Part shown: piece after piece, positions 13,809 through 20,592 of the stretch
How positions within the stretch are numbered: position 1 is the first letter of the stretch
Layout: every line of letters begins with the position of its first letter
Source: a virus
Strand: one strand, 5' to 3'
DNA: 25,272 nt
IMG/VR virus record: IMGVR_UViG_3300025543_002977
Coordinates: 1 to 25,272 of that record
The notes under the pieces: generated by a model
What the model was told of the DNA's origin: nothing
The model's input: only the letters and a program-made list of their open reading frames with translations
The model's database searches: none
Made by a program: the position numbers and the translations under genes

Positions 13809-14670
13809 GCCAATCATCCACTTCAGGTACATTCAGTGGCTTCTTGATATCAGTCAAGTAGACTGGACCGTGGGAGTAAGCAAACATCTTAAGTCCGGGC
13901 CAACAAGCCTTCTTGAACTCACAGTATGAGCACTCCATCTTCAACTTACGGTTGGGTGATGTCTTACTCTGTGGCTCATCCTCGAAGGTCCGTGGTGGTG
14001 GGGTCTTCTGTTTTACCATCTCCTTGATAGCTTCGATCTCTGCTTCCTTAGTCTTCATCTCCTCGGTGAAGTCGTACATGTCTAAGCAGATATGTCCGTT
14101 AACCTTGTCAATAACCAAGAAGGCACCGTGTGTCTTGTTAGTAACTAGCGGGTCGTTCTTAGCTGCGTAGACGTAGGAGGAAAGCTGTGAGATATAACCA
14201 AAGGGATCTTGCTCACGTAGGTTACCTTCCTTAAACTTCTTAAAGGAGTAAGGTGAAGCTGACTTCACATCCACTGTCATGCCATCTATTACACAGTCGC
14301 GGCTACCCTTGATACCGTGGGCGTCCATCTTATCCTGTTGGCCTACAACTGTGTGTCCTGCTTGCTGTGCGATACCTAAAGCAAGTTCCTCAATCATGTC
14401 TCCGAAGTTAAACTTGAGCAGGCTGTTGGCACGAAGTGGTAATGCGTTGTCAGTTTGGTTGATCTTGTACCATAGTTTACGTTGGCACGGTGTACCTAGT
14501 GATGACATAGACAAGTAACCTCGTGGCTCCTGTGGTTTGCCGAACCTATCTGCGACAATGTCTGAGTAGTTCTTAGCCATCGTATCTCCGATTGACTTGT
14601 CCCATCCCATCTTGCCATAGATAACGTCCTCCATGTCTGCCACTAGAGTGTCTATTGTTTTCTCTGTCAT
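13801..14670 (-). CDS. Cas4-like PD-(D/E)XK exonuclease with Fe-S cysteines
   Basis: The 289-aa nuclease has the RecB/Cas4 core: DCVIDG with Asp125, VDVKSA with Asp134 and Lys136, and QLSSY (Gln162...Tyr166, the QxxxY motif). Four cysteines are arranged as in Cas4/AddB iron-sulfur proteins: Cys62 (GTPCQRKLWY) and a C-terminal CxxCx5C (Cys247, Cys250, Cys256). It probably has 5'-3' exonuclease activity in recombination or host-DNA breakdown, filling the place of T7 gp6 (inference). No cas1 or cas2 is nearby, so a CRISPR role is not supported. The ATG at 14670 is chosen because GGAG lies six bases upstream; the frame extends to 14772 through the terminator. Confidence 0.85.
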   Translation of the reverse strand: MTEKTIDTLVADMEDVIYGKMGWDKSIGDTMAKNYSDIVADRFGKPQEPRGYLSMSSLGTPCQRKLWYKINQTDNALPLRANSLLKFNFGDMIEELALGIAQQAGHTVVGQQDKMDAHGIKGSRDCVIDGMTVDVKSASPYSFKKFKEGNLREQDPFGYISQLSSYVYAAKNDPLVTNKTHGAFLVIDKVNGHICLDMYDFTEEMKTKEAEIEAIKEMVKQKTPPPRTFEDEPQSKTSPNRKLKMECSYCEFKKACWPGLKMFAYSHGPVYLTDIKKPLNVPEVDDWHG

Positions 14671-14691
14671 AGTAGTCTCCAATCTGGCATT

Positions 14692-14718
14692 AAAAAGGAG
14701 GGCTAACCGTGGCCCTCC
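14692..14718 (-). terminator. Intrinsic terminator after ssb
   Basis: Minus-strand GGAGGGC/GCCCTCC (14712-14718 with 14697-14703, 8-base loop) is followed by TTTTT (14692-14696). It lies between ssb and the Cas4-like gene in the same operon. No good promoter lies downstream, so partial termination may raise SSB output over the nucleases. Confidence 0.85.
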
Positions 14719-14755
14719 GCGAGGATATTTAACGCTCCCACCCGTAACTAAGTTC

Positions 14756-15301
14756 TTAGAAGGGTATGTCACCCGGTGGTGCCTTGGAGGTTACTGGCGC
14801 TGCCGCTGGTGCAGCTGCCGCTTGACCCTGTGTGTAGTCCTTAGGCTTCACAGAAGGGGCACCTCCGCCACCTCCGTCTGACTCAAAGACAACGTGGTCA
14901 ATAACCTGTACTCCGTTAAGTCGGCAACCCTTGCCCATCTTAGTGTCGTAGACGTCGAGGAAGACAACACCGATAGAACCATTACCGATCATACCGTCAC
15001 TATCGGACCATGCATCACCACTTGGTGTGAAAACCTTAGGTGGACCAGCTGCCCACTCACGGTCAAACTTGTCTTTCCAAGGACGCTTGAACTTAACCCG
15101 TGTGCCTCGGCCTTCTGGGTCAGGTTTACCTTGCTTACGGACACCAGCATCCTTCATAGCCTTGAAGGTCTCGTCGTCCATGATGAGGTCGACTGTGGTG
15201 GCACCGTCAGTTTCAACATCGTATTCACCGTTGTCACGGTTACCTTCAAAGAGCTTAGCCCACTCAAGGATGCCGTGTAGTTCGATTGTAGAAGTAGCCA
15301 T
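14756..15301 (-). CDS. Single-stranded DNA-binding protein, T7 gp2.5-like
   Basis: The 181-aa protein has an OB-fold-like body (ELHGILEWAKLFEG, TFKAMKDAGV, RVKFKRPW and DHVVFESDGG segments). After a Gly/Ala/Pro-rich linker it ends in PPGDIPF, a C-terminal tail with a terminal aromatic as in gp2.5 and other SSBs, which recruits polymerase and helicase. The acidic character of the tail is weaker than in T7. The ATG at 15301 follows AAGGAGATATAAT and is the first gene after P4; the longer frame to 15346 runs into the promoter. Confidence 0.8.
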   Translation of the reverse strand: MATSTIELHGILEWAKLFEGNRDNGEYDVETDGATTVDLIMDDETFKAMKDAGVRKQGKPDPEGRGTRVKFKRPWKDKFDREWAAGPPKVFTPSGDAWSDSDGMIGNGSIGVVFLDVYDTKMGKGCRLNGVQVIDHVVFESDGGGGGAPSVKPKDYTQGQAAAAPAAAPVTSKAPPGDIPF

Positions 15302-15336
15302 ATTATATCTCCTTACAGCTTCGTTATTGTGATGTA

Positions 15337-15365
15337 ATTCTAGCATAACTAGAATATAGTGTCAA
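15337..15365 (-). promoter_or_regulatory. P4: sigma-70 promoter with operator-like dyad
   Basis: Minus-strand TTGACA (15360-15365), a 17-base spacer and TAGAAT (15337-15342). A perfect 7-bp dyad, ATTCTAG-TTATG-CTAGAAT (15337-15355), contains the whole -10 box. It is AT-rich without a U-tract, so it looks more like a repressor site than a terminator. It would drive ssb and downstream recombination and nucleotide genes. Confidence 0.8.
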
Positions 15366-15372
15366 GAACTAA

Positions 15373-17331
15373 TCAGTGTGTTTCATACCAATTAGCTCCA
15401 ATGTCGTATGAACCAGGTGTTGGTATACGGAAGCCAAGTTGTTCACCTGTCTCAGCCATCGTGGTTGCGATTAGCTTGCCTAAGTGTTCAGCTTCCTCTC
15501 GCGTTCCTATAACCTCTACCTGGTACTCGTCATGGACAAAGGCCACGAGTTTGAAGTTGATACCTTCCGACCTTGCCTTAGCGTGGAAGTTCAGTAACGT
15601 GTGCTTCATCAAGACCGACTCACCAGACTGGAGGATACCAGCTAGTGTCTTGTGTTCGCTGGGTACCTTAACCTTACGGCCATCATACCCTGTAAAGTAC
15701 CCCTTATCGGCGATGTAGGGTACCATACGTCTCTTAAGAGGCGCCAAGCCATCAATGCTCTGCTCGAAGCGTTTCATAGCTGAGGCGGCTTCTCTGACGC
15801 CCACACCCATGATACTAGCTGTCTTAGCAACGCCAGCACCTAGTAGCCATCCGTAGATGAAAGTCTTAGCCATGTCCCGTGTAGCATGTGGGACACCTAG
15901 GGCTCTCTTGTTCATGTTGTGGATGTCTGTCTCGTTCTCCTTCTTACCCTCCATGATAGCTCTAGCGTACATATCAGCGTCGAAGTGACGCCACATATAG
16001 TCAGCTAGTACTCGTAGTTGGATACCGTCAGCATCGCAACCGACTAGGTAGCTACCCTCGGGTACATTCCAACACTTACGAAGATGATGATCGTACTTGG
16101 CTTTGATAACCTCCACTGCGTTCTTAGGTTCACCGTGGAAGGGTGATGCAATGTTGGCGGTGTTAGGGTTGTTGTGAGCACAACGCCCTGTCCAAGCCCC
16201 AATGTTATTGATGGTACCGTGTATGCGACTGTCATCACACACCTGGTTGATCCACTCAACTAATGAGCTTCTGCGTCCCTCTAGGGTTAGCCACTGAGCC
16301 AGAGCCTTAGCACCGCGTGGGGCAGTGTCAGGTAACGTCTCAAGGTTGTCTTCCGATACCGTGTAGCCATACCGCTCTAGGTCTGCTTTCTTCTCGTCGT
16401 AGAACTCCTGGGTCATCTTTGGTATCTTCTTACCATAAGGGTCACCAACAGCCAACCTGTTGAAGTTCATGTGGGTCTTGGTCTTCTCGAAGGGCTTCCA
16501 ACCAGCTTCCCATAGAACGTCTACACGATCACGGGATGCACCGGGGTTGAAGCTAACAAAGTCGTAACATACGAGATCATCACCTTCACGGTTGGTAGCT
16601 GCATACCTCTCCTTAGCCTGTGTGACGCTGGAGTAGGGAGTGCCGTCTTTCTTCTCACGGTACTTGATAGTGTTGACGGGCAGTAGCTTAGGTGGGAAGT
16701 CTTCTTGGAACAGGGCTTCGATCTCCTCCTTCTCCTTTAGGACACTTTCCAACAGGCTCTGCGCTAACTCCCTATCGAAGTGGAACCCATGATACTTTGT
16801 ACGAACTAACTCGATCTGTAGATCATGCTCAGTACGCATAGCAGTTGCCCACTCAGGGTCAAAGATGATATCTCTGAAGTGGTTGAACAGTGCCTCAGTA
16901 GTGTCAAGGTCACCGTACCAGTAGTCGATCATCTCCTGATTGAAGTTCTCAAAGTCTGTATAGTCACCTTTGTGAACACCTAAGCGTAACCCCCAGCTCT
17001 TGAGCGAGTGAGGCCCCTTACCGCCTGTTGGTGTGAGGATGTCATAGTCCACAGTCCTAGATACGATCAAGGTGTCGATGACCTTACGTGGGTCTAACGG
17101 TTTGTCTAACCACTTATTGAGCAGTGGTAAATCGTACTGGATGAAGTTATGTCCTACCAGTTTGTCTAGCGAGTGATGCCATTCCGTAGCTGCCTTACGG
17201 GCAACAGGGTCTTCATGGATATTGTGAAACTCGAACACCTCACCTGTGTCCATCATCTTACCACCAACCAACCAGCATTTGTCTGGGTGTTCAATAGCGT
17301 TAGTCTCGATGTCACAGAATGCGATTCTCAT
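15373..17331 (-). CDS. Family A DNA polymerase with 3'-5' exonuclease, T7-like
   Basis: The 652-aa replicative polymerase. The proofreading domain shows CDIET with Asp7 and Glu9, VGHNFIQYDLP (Exo II, 59-69) and YWYGDLD (Exo III, Asp143). The polymerase domain shows motif A CDADGIQLRVL, motif B RDMAKTFIYGWLLGAG and motif C VHDE (His600-Glu602). Its length is close to T7 gp5 (704 aa). The ATG at 17331 follows GAGGAGGGCTAAT and directly yields the exonuclease strand MRIAFCDIET. The frame extends upstream to 17370 without support. The gene sits next to primase-helicase, forming the replication core. Confidence 0.95.
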   Translation of the reverse strand: MRIAFCDIETNAIEHPDKCWLVGGKMMDTGEVFEFHNIHEDPVARKAATEWHHSLDKLVGHNFIQYDLPLLNKWLDKPLDPRKVIDTLIVSRTVDYDILTPTGGKGPHSLKSWGLRLGVHKGDYTDFENFNQEMIDYWYGDLDTTEALFNHFRDIIFDPEWATAMRTEHDLQIELVRTKYHGFHFDRELAQSLLESVLKEKEEIEALFQEDFPPKLLPVNTIKYREKKDGTPYSSVTQAKERYAATNREGDDLVCYDFVSFNPGASRDRVDVLWEAGWKPFEKTKTHMNFNRLAVGDPYGKKIPKMTQEFYDEKKADLERYGYTVSEDNLETLPDTAPRGAKALAQWLTLEGRRSSLVEWINQVCDDSRIHGTINNIGAWTGRCAHNNPNTANIASPFHGEPKNAVEVIKAKYDHHLRKCWNVPEGSYLVGCDADGIQLRVLADYMWRHFDADMYARAIMEGKKENETDIHNMNKRALGVPHATRDMAKTFIYGWLLGAGVAKTASIMGVGVREAASAMKRFEQSIDGLAPLKRRMVPYIADKGYFTGYDGRKVKVPSEHKTLAGILQSGESVLMKHTLLNFHAKARSEGINFKLVAFVHDEYQVEVIGTREEAEHLGKLIATTMAETGEQLGFRIPTPGSYDIGANWYETH

Positions 17332-17332
17332 A

Positions 17333-17608
17333 TTAGCCCTCCTCTTTGTCGATGTACCGTCGATAGTCAATCATAAGTATTTCAAGTTCGTCCTCTAGTC
17401 TCTCAAGCTCACCAGACGTAGCGCCTTCCCAACTAGCTAAGGTGATACGCTCCTCAGCTATGCGCACCTGATACTCAAGCTCCTCAAAGATGTTCTCGTT
17501 GCTATCCGCGTATTGATCTAACTCGTCAGAGGATAGACTATAGTCGAACTCGTCGGTTATGTTCTCACCCTTAGGTGGGAAGTCGTAGTCGTCGTCATCA
17601 TACCCCAT
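17333..17608 (-). CDS. Hypothetical acidic 91-aa protein
   Basis: A very acidic protein: MGYDDDDYDF at the start, then Ser/Asp-rich sequence, then a long helix (about 40-85, Glu/Leu/Ile heptad-like) that suggests a coiled coil. It overlaps the primase-helicase end by 11 bases and stops one base before polymerase, so it belongs to the replication operon. Start: AGGAG before the ATG. It could be a protein-protein or DNA-mimic factor; no family recognised. Confidence 0.7.
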   Translation of the reverse strand: MGYDDDDYDFPPKGENITDEFDYSLSSDELDQYADSNENIFEELEYQVRIAEERITLASWEGATSGELERLEDELEILMIDYRRYIDKEEG

Positions 17609-19175
17609 CGAATGTCTCCTCTGATAAGATGGTTGTCTGTGGGTCGTAGTAGATAGACCCGGCTTTACCTAGTCGGCTGAATGGGCGGTTCTTGTCCACA
17701 ACGAAGTTAGTAGTGTTGCGAACATCCTCGTCCTCAGACTCAGTGTCACGCTCCAACTTCAAGCAGATGATTGCCTCTTCCTCAAGAGACCCGGCGTACT
17801 TGGTACGTCCGTCATCATTCACCTGTGAGATGAAGATAACACCGATGTCCAACTCCTTGGCTAACTGAGCCATACGAGAACCGATAGCGGTGAGTAGTGA
17901 AGTGGCACCATCGGCACCGCCTTGCGACAGATATGCTAGGCGCTGTACGTGGTCAATGAAGACATAGTCCACACCGTACACTGTAGCAGCCATCCTAACG
18001 TAGTCTAGGAGCTTCATTGGATCATCGTGTGATCTAAGCTCAAACACTACGGTACGCTCATCAGCCATCTTCTGAGCGGCTCTGATAACATCTTCTTCAG
18101 CCAACCCGTTGGAAGCTGCGTCCTCCTTGGTGCGCACGTTAGTACCCAACTCGTAAGTAGCCATCGCACGGTAGGTGGTGGAGCGCATCTCCTCCATGTG
18201 CATCAACCCAATCTTAACGTCAGGGTCATTAGCTAGTAGGCCACACTCAAAGAACCGTACCATCTCTGTCTTACCGCCGCCTCGTGGAGCTTTAACGAAA
18301 GTCAGGCCACCTTTAACTAGGCCCCTGATCTTATCATCTAGCCCACTGTGCCCGGTTGGGACGTAGCTGTATGGGTTCTCCTTCTTGATTGTCTCCTCGA
18401 TGTCAACGTCACCGATGTAGAAGTTGTCAGGGCTGAACCGCTGTGGCTTCTTAGCTGACCACATCAGATCGTTACCATCCCCTGCCATCAAGAACTCGTT
18501 AGCGTCCTTGTGCTTAGACATTGGGACGAAGAAGAACTTCTCAGGGAACAGTTCGTACAGCTTCTCAGCTGCTGCCTTACCTGCTGTATCTTGCTCACCG
18601 GCGTAGATGACTTCCTTAAAGGAGTTCATGTACTCAAAGTTCTTCTTAATGAACCGCTCGGTGATCGTGGCGCTTGGCAATGACTTGACTGGGAATGACT
18701 TACCAAGTACCTCGAACAGTGAGGCAGCGTCGAACTCACCCTCTGTGATGTAGAGGCGGTTAGAACTACCGGAGTTGAAGTCAGGTCCGAACAGATCGTC
18801 AAGTGATGCACGTTCTTTGAGCCAGAACTTCTTCTCTTCGTAGCCACGGTACTTGACGTTGTTAGGCCACTTAAATGCGTACCGGACAGGATTGCCCGAT
18901 GCGTCTAGTTGTAATTGGATGCCGTATAGCTGGCACACCTCGGATGATATACCTCGGATACCTTCGAAGGTACCGGAGGCGATCTCTATTTGTGTCACGT
19001 TCTTTCTCTCCTTTAATGGGTAGTCTTCCTTAGCCCAATCGAATGTCTTTTCCCGGCTAGGGTAACCTCTATTACACGAATGGCATTTGCCGACCTGCTC
19101 AACTTCATTCCAGCTAAACGCGTCTGATGAACCGCAAGCCTCGAACGGGCAGGGAACGTGAGACCTATTGGACAT
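17598..19175 (-). CDS. T7 gp4-like primase-helicase
   Basis: The 525-aa replication protein unwinds DNA and primes lagging strands. In order: a zinc-binding domain (Cys9, Cys14, Cys31, Cys34), a TOPRIM primase domain with YITEGEFDA (Glu145), and a RecA-like DnaB-type helicase with Walker A APRGGGKT (296-303), Walker B VFIDHVQ (Asp408) and ISQVNDDGRT. The second TOPRIM motif reads GEQDTAG where DxD is usual, so the first Asp is Glu194. The SD is GGAG before the ATG at 19175. It is 15 bases downstream of the AUC-start gene. Confidence 0.93.
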   Translation of the reverse strand: MSNRSHVPCPFEACGSSDAFSWNEVEQVGKCHSCNRGYPSREKTFDWAKEDYPLKERKNVTQIEIASGTFEGIRGISSEVCQLYGIQLQLDASGNPVRYAFKWPNNVKYRGYEEKKFWLKERASLDDLFGPDFNSGSSNRLYITEGEFDAASLFEVLGKSFPVKSLPSATITERFIKKNFEYMNSFKEVIYAGEQDTAGKAAAEKLYELFPEKFFFVPMSKHKDANEFLMAGDGNDLMWSAKKPQRFSPDNFYIGDVDIEETIKKENPYSYVPTGHSGLDDKIRGLVKGGLTFVKAPRGGGKTEMVRFFECGLLANDPDVKIGLMHMEEMRSTTYRAMATYELGTNVRTKEDAASNGLAEEDVIRAAQKMADERTVVFELRSHDDPMKLLDYVRMAATVYGVDYVFIDHVQRLAYLSQGGADGATSLLTAIGSRMAQLAKELDIGVIFISQVNDDGRTKYAGSLEEEAIICLKLERDTESEDEDVRNTTNFVVDKNRPFSRLGKAGSIYYDPQTTILSEETFDGV

Positions 19176-19190
19176 AACCTAACTCCTTAC

Positions 19191-19427
19191 TCATAGTAGT
19201 GACTTCCCTTCTGTTCGATAAGCTCCCTCTGGTAAGTCCATAGCAGCTAGTATATCTCTAAGTTGTTGGTGGCTAAGCTCTAAGACTTGACGTCTATCTG
19301 ATCCGACTATCTCCTGTGCAATGAAGACACAGGTGTCATCGAGGATAACTTCAACATCTTCGTAGTACCCACCGTCATCCAGTGTGACAATAGCAGTACA
19401 GTCGTGCTCGTTTTCTATGGTAAAGAT
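19191..19427 (-). CDS. Hypothetical 78-aa protein with apparent AUC start
   Basis: An open frame between P5 and primase-helicase has no upstream ATG, GTG or TTG after its in-frame stop (TAG about 15 bases before). A strong AGGAGGG sits seven bases before an ATC codon at 19425-19427, and the frame then runs 78 residues: FTIENEHDCTAIVTLDDG, then VEVILDDTCVFIAQEI, then LELSHQQLRDILAAMDL. This reads as a folded beta-then-alpha domain, acidic and non-random, in the right place for a gene. Either translation begins at AUC, or the true base is G (ATG) and the sequence has a miscall. No family recognised. Confidence 0.6.
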   Translation of the reverse strand: MFTIENEHDCTAIVTLDDGGYYEDVEVILDDTCVFIAQEIVGSDRRQVLELSHQQLRDILAAMDLPEGAYRTEGKSLL

Positions 19428-19487
19428 TGTAGTACCCTCCTATCTGCCGTGGTTGGCGTGGAATCCGTGTGTTTCATTAATAATGTA

Positions 19488-19516
19488 AGTATACAAGAAG
19501 AAAGGGCCCCGGTCAA
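19488..19516 (-). promoter_or_regulatory. P5: sigma-70 promoter for replication operon
   Basis: Minus-strand TTGACC (19511-19516), a 17-base spacer and TATACT (19488-19493). The -35 box lies in the loop of the overlapping terminator hairpin. The predicted start near 19481 gives a leader of about 54 bases before the AUC-start gene. Confidence 0.8.
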
Positions 19517-19523
19517 GGGCCCT
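19495..19523 (-). terminator. Terminator hairpin with P5 -35 in its loop
   Basis: Minus-strand AGGGCCC/GGGCCCT (19517-19523 with 19503-19509) is followed by TTCTTCTT. The 7-base loop is TTGACCG, which is the -35 hexamer plus one base. It lies four bases after the stop of the 31-aa gene and would end the thyX transcript. Confidence 0.75.
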
Positions 19524-19526
19524 CTG

Positions 19527-19622
19527 TTAGAAGATTAGGTATAAGAGAATGGAGGCGGAGGCTACACCTAGTACGAAACCTATCGCAGCTCCGATGAGCC
19601 CAGCTAGATCAATCTCCGTCAT
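19527..19622 (-). CDS. 31-aa single-pass membrane peptide
   Basis: A short frame starts at an ATG inside the 3' end of thyX (14-base overlap), preceded by GGGAGG nine bases upstream. It encodes MTEIDLAGLIG followed by a Gly/Ala-rich hydrophobic helix (AAIGFVLGVASASILLYLIF) to the C-terminus. It is a likely inner-membrane peptide of unknown role, similar in design to the 29-aa peptide at 3221-3310 but without clear sequence identity. Confidence 0.6.
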   Translation of the reverse strand: MTEIDLAGLIGAAIGFVLGVASASILLYLIF

Positions 19623-20343
19623 CTAACAAGGCCTCCCATGATGTAGGGAATAGCTTAACCATCTCACCGTAGACCATGTCGGCTACGATACGTGTCTCTC
19701 CTTGGGTATCTCTGGCGCAGCGTAGCTTACACATATCAGCAAAGGCATCTAGGCTACCTGACCAGTAATACTCAGTCATTGTAGACTGTGGCAGCACCAT
19801 ACGGGCTTGCTCAGGTGCTACTCCATGTTCTAAAAGCTGTGAGTAGAATCGCATCTGGGCTTCCATAAAGTTCATAGTGCAAGTTGTAACAGACTCGTAA
19901 GGCACGGACAGCTCGCCCCACTCGTCTGTGTGCAATGCACCTGTTACTACTTCGAGATCCCATACCCCATCGACAACACCATCACTACCCTGCTTCTTGT
20001 CAGCACTACGCCCCCGCCATACATCAGGCACATAGAACTCTGGTTCATCATCGACATATCGACGACTTACTTCGTTCCAACGCAGGAACTTATGCTTCAC
20101 AAGTTGCCGTGCTACAAAGATCGGAGCCTTGACCCTAAAGGTAGCGAAGCAATGCCCGAAGGGTGATAGGTGTTTATGCTTGGCTAGGAACCGTATCAGC
20201 TTAGCATCTTTCTCCTTCAAGGAAGGTGGGCCCCAGAGGCTGTCCTCCATCTCGCTTTCCTTAGCGAAGGATACCCTCGCCGCGTTGGCTACACTTAGGT
20301 CAGACCCCATTGAGTCTATTAGCCTTACTTCGATATCACTCAC
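19609..20343 (-). CDS. thyX: Flavin-dependent thymidylate synthase ThyX
   Basis: The 244-aa enzyme makes dTMP from dUMP using FAD and methylene-tetrahydrofolate. It has HLSPFGH (58-64), the ThyX motif region, GVAPEQARMVLP and a C-terminal RDTQGETR that corresponds to the AQxEIR segment. The signature RHRx7S is altered: the sequence is KHKx7S (Lys83-His84-Lys85...Ser93, followed by RRY), so both arginines are lysine. The GTG at 20343 is chosen as the start because AGGAGA lies six bases upstream, and it overlaps the preceding gene by 8 bases. An ATG at 20358 overlaps that Shine-Dalgarno sequence. Confidence 0.9.
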   Translation of the reverse strand: MSDIEVRLIDSMGSDLSVANAARVSFAKESEMEDSLWGPPSLKEKDAKLIRFLAKHKHLSPFGHCFATFRVKAPIFVARQLVKHKFLRWNEVSRRYVDDEPEFYVPDVWRGRSADKKQGSDGVVDGVWDLEVVTGALHTDEWGELSVPYESVTTCTMNFMEAQMRFYSQLLEHGVAPEQARMVLPQSTMTEYYWSGSLDAFADMCKLRCARDTQGETRIVADMVYGEMVKLFPTSWEALLDDGD

Positions 20344-20521
20344 CTTTGTTCTCCTCATATACCGATGCATCGCCCAGCATTTCGATCATAGTCGTGACGA
20401 AGGCGTTGTGGCTGTCGATGACCTCGTCTAGGTCACGATGTATTTCTCGCAGGTTCCACTGCTGCCACGCTATAACCACTGCCATAACAACAACGATCTC
20501 GATGATTGGATCAAATAACAT
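20336..20521 (-). CDS. 61-aa membrane-anchored protein
   Basis: One N-terminal TM helix (about residues 5-20, IIEIVVVMAVVIAW) is followed by a charged, helical 40-residue domain (REIHRDLDEVIDSHNAFVTTM). The layout is like small phage inner-membrane or spanin-type proteins, but no Rz/Rz1 pair or lysis gene is nearby. The ATG follows AGGAGAAAGCTG; the stop overlaps the thyX GTG start. Confidence 0.65.
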   Translation of the reverse strand: MLFDPIIEIVVVMAVVIAWQQWNLREIHRDLDEVIDSHNAFVTTMIEMLGDASVYEENKGE

Positions 20522-20546
20522 CAGCTTTCTCCTAGATTAATTGTTA

Positions 20547-20568
20547 AGACAGGCCCGAAGGCCTGCCT
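20547..20568 (-). terminator. TTCG hairpin after collagen-like gene
   Basis: Minus-strand AGGCAGGCC-TTCG-GGCCTGTCT (20547-20568) is a stable 9-bp stem with one G-U pair and a UUCG tetraloop. It is followed by TAACAATTAA rather than a U-run, so it may be a weak terminator or an mRNA-stabilising hairpin at the 3' end of the collagen-like message. Confidence 0.5.
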
Positions 20569-20592
20569 GATTCTCGTTAGTTGGTGGTGTGA

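Noticed and set aside
13801-14670. CRISPR-associated Cas4
   Set aside because: No cas1, cas2 or array is nearby. The context is T7-like recombination genes.
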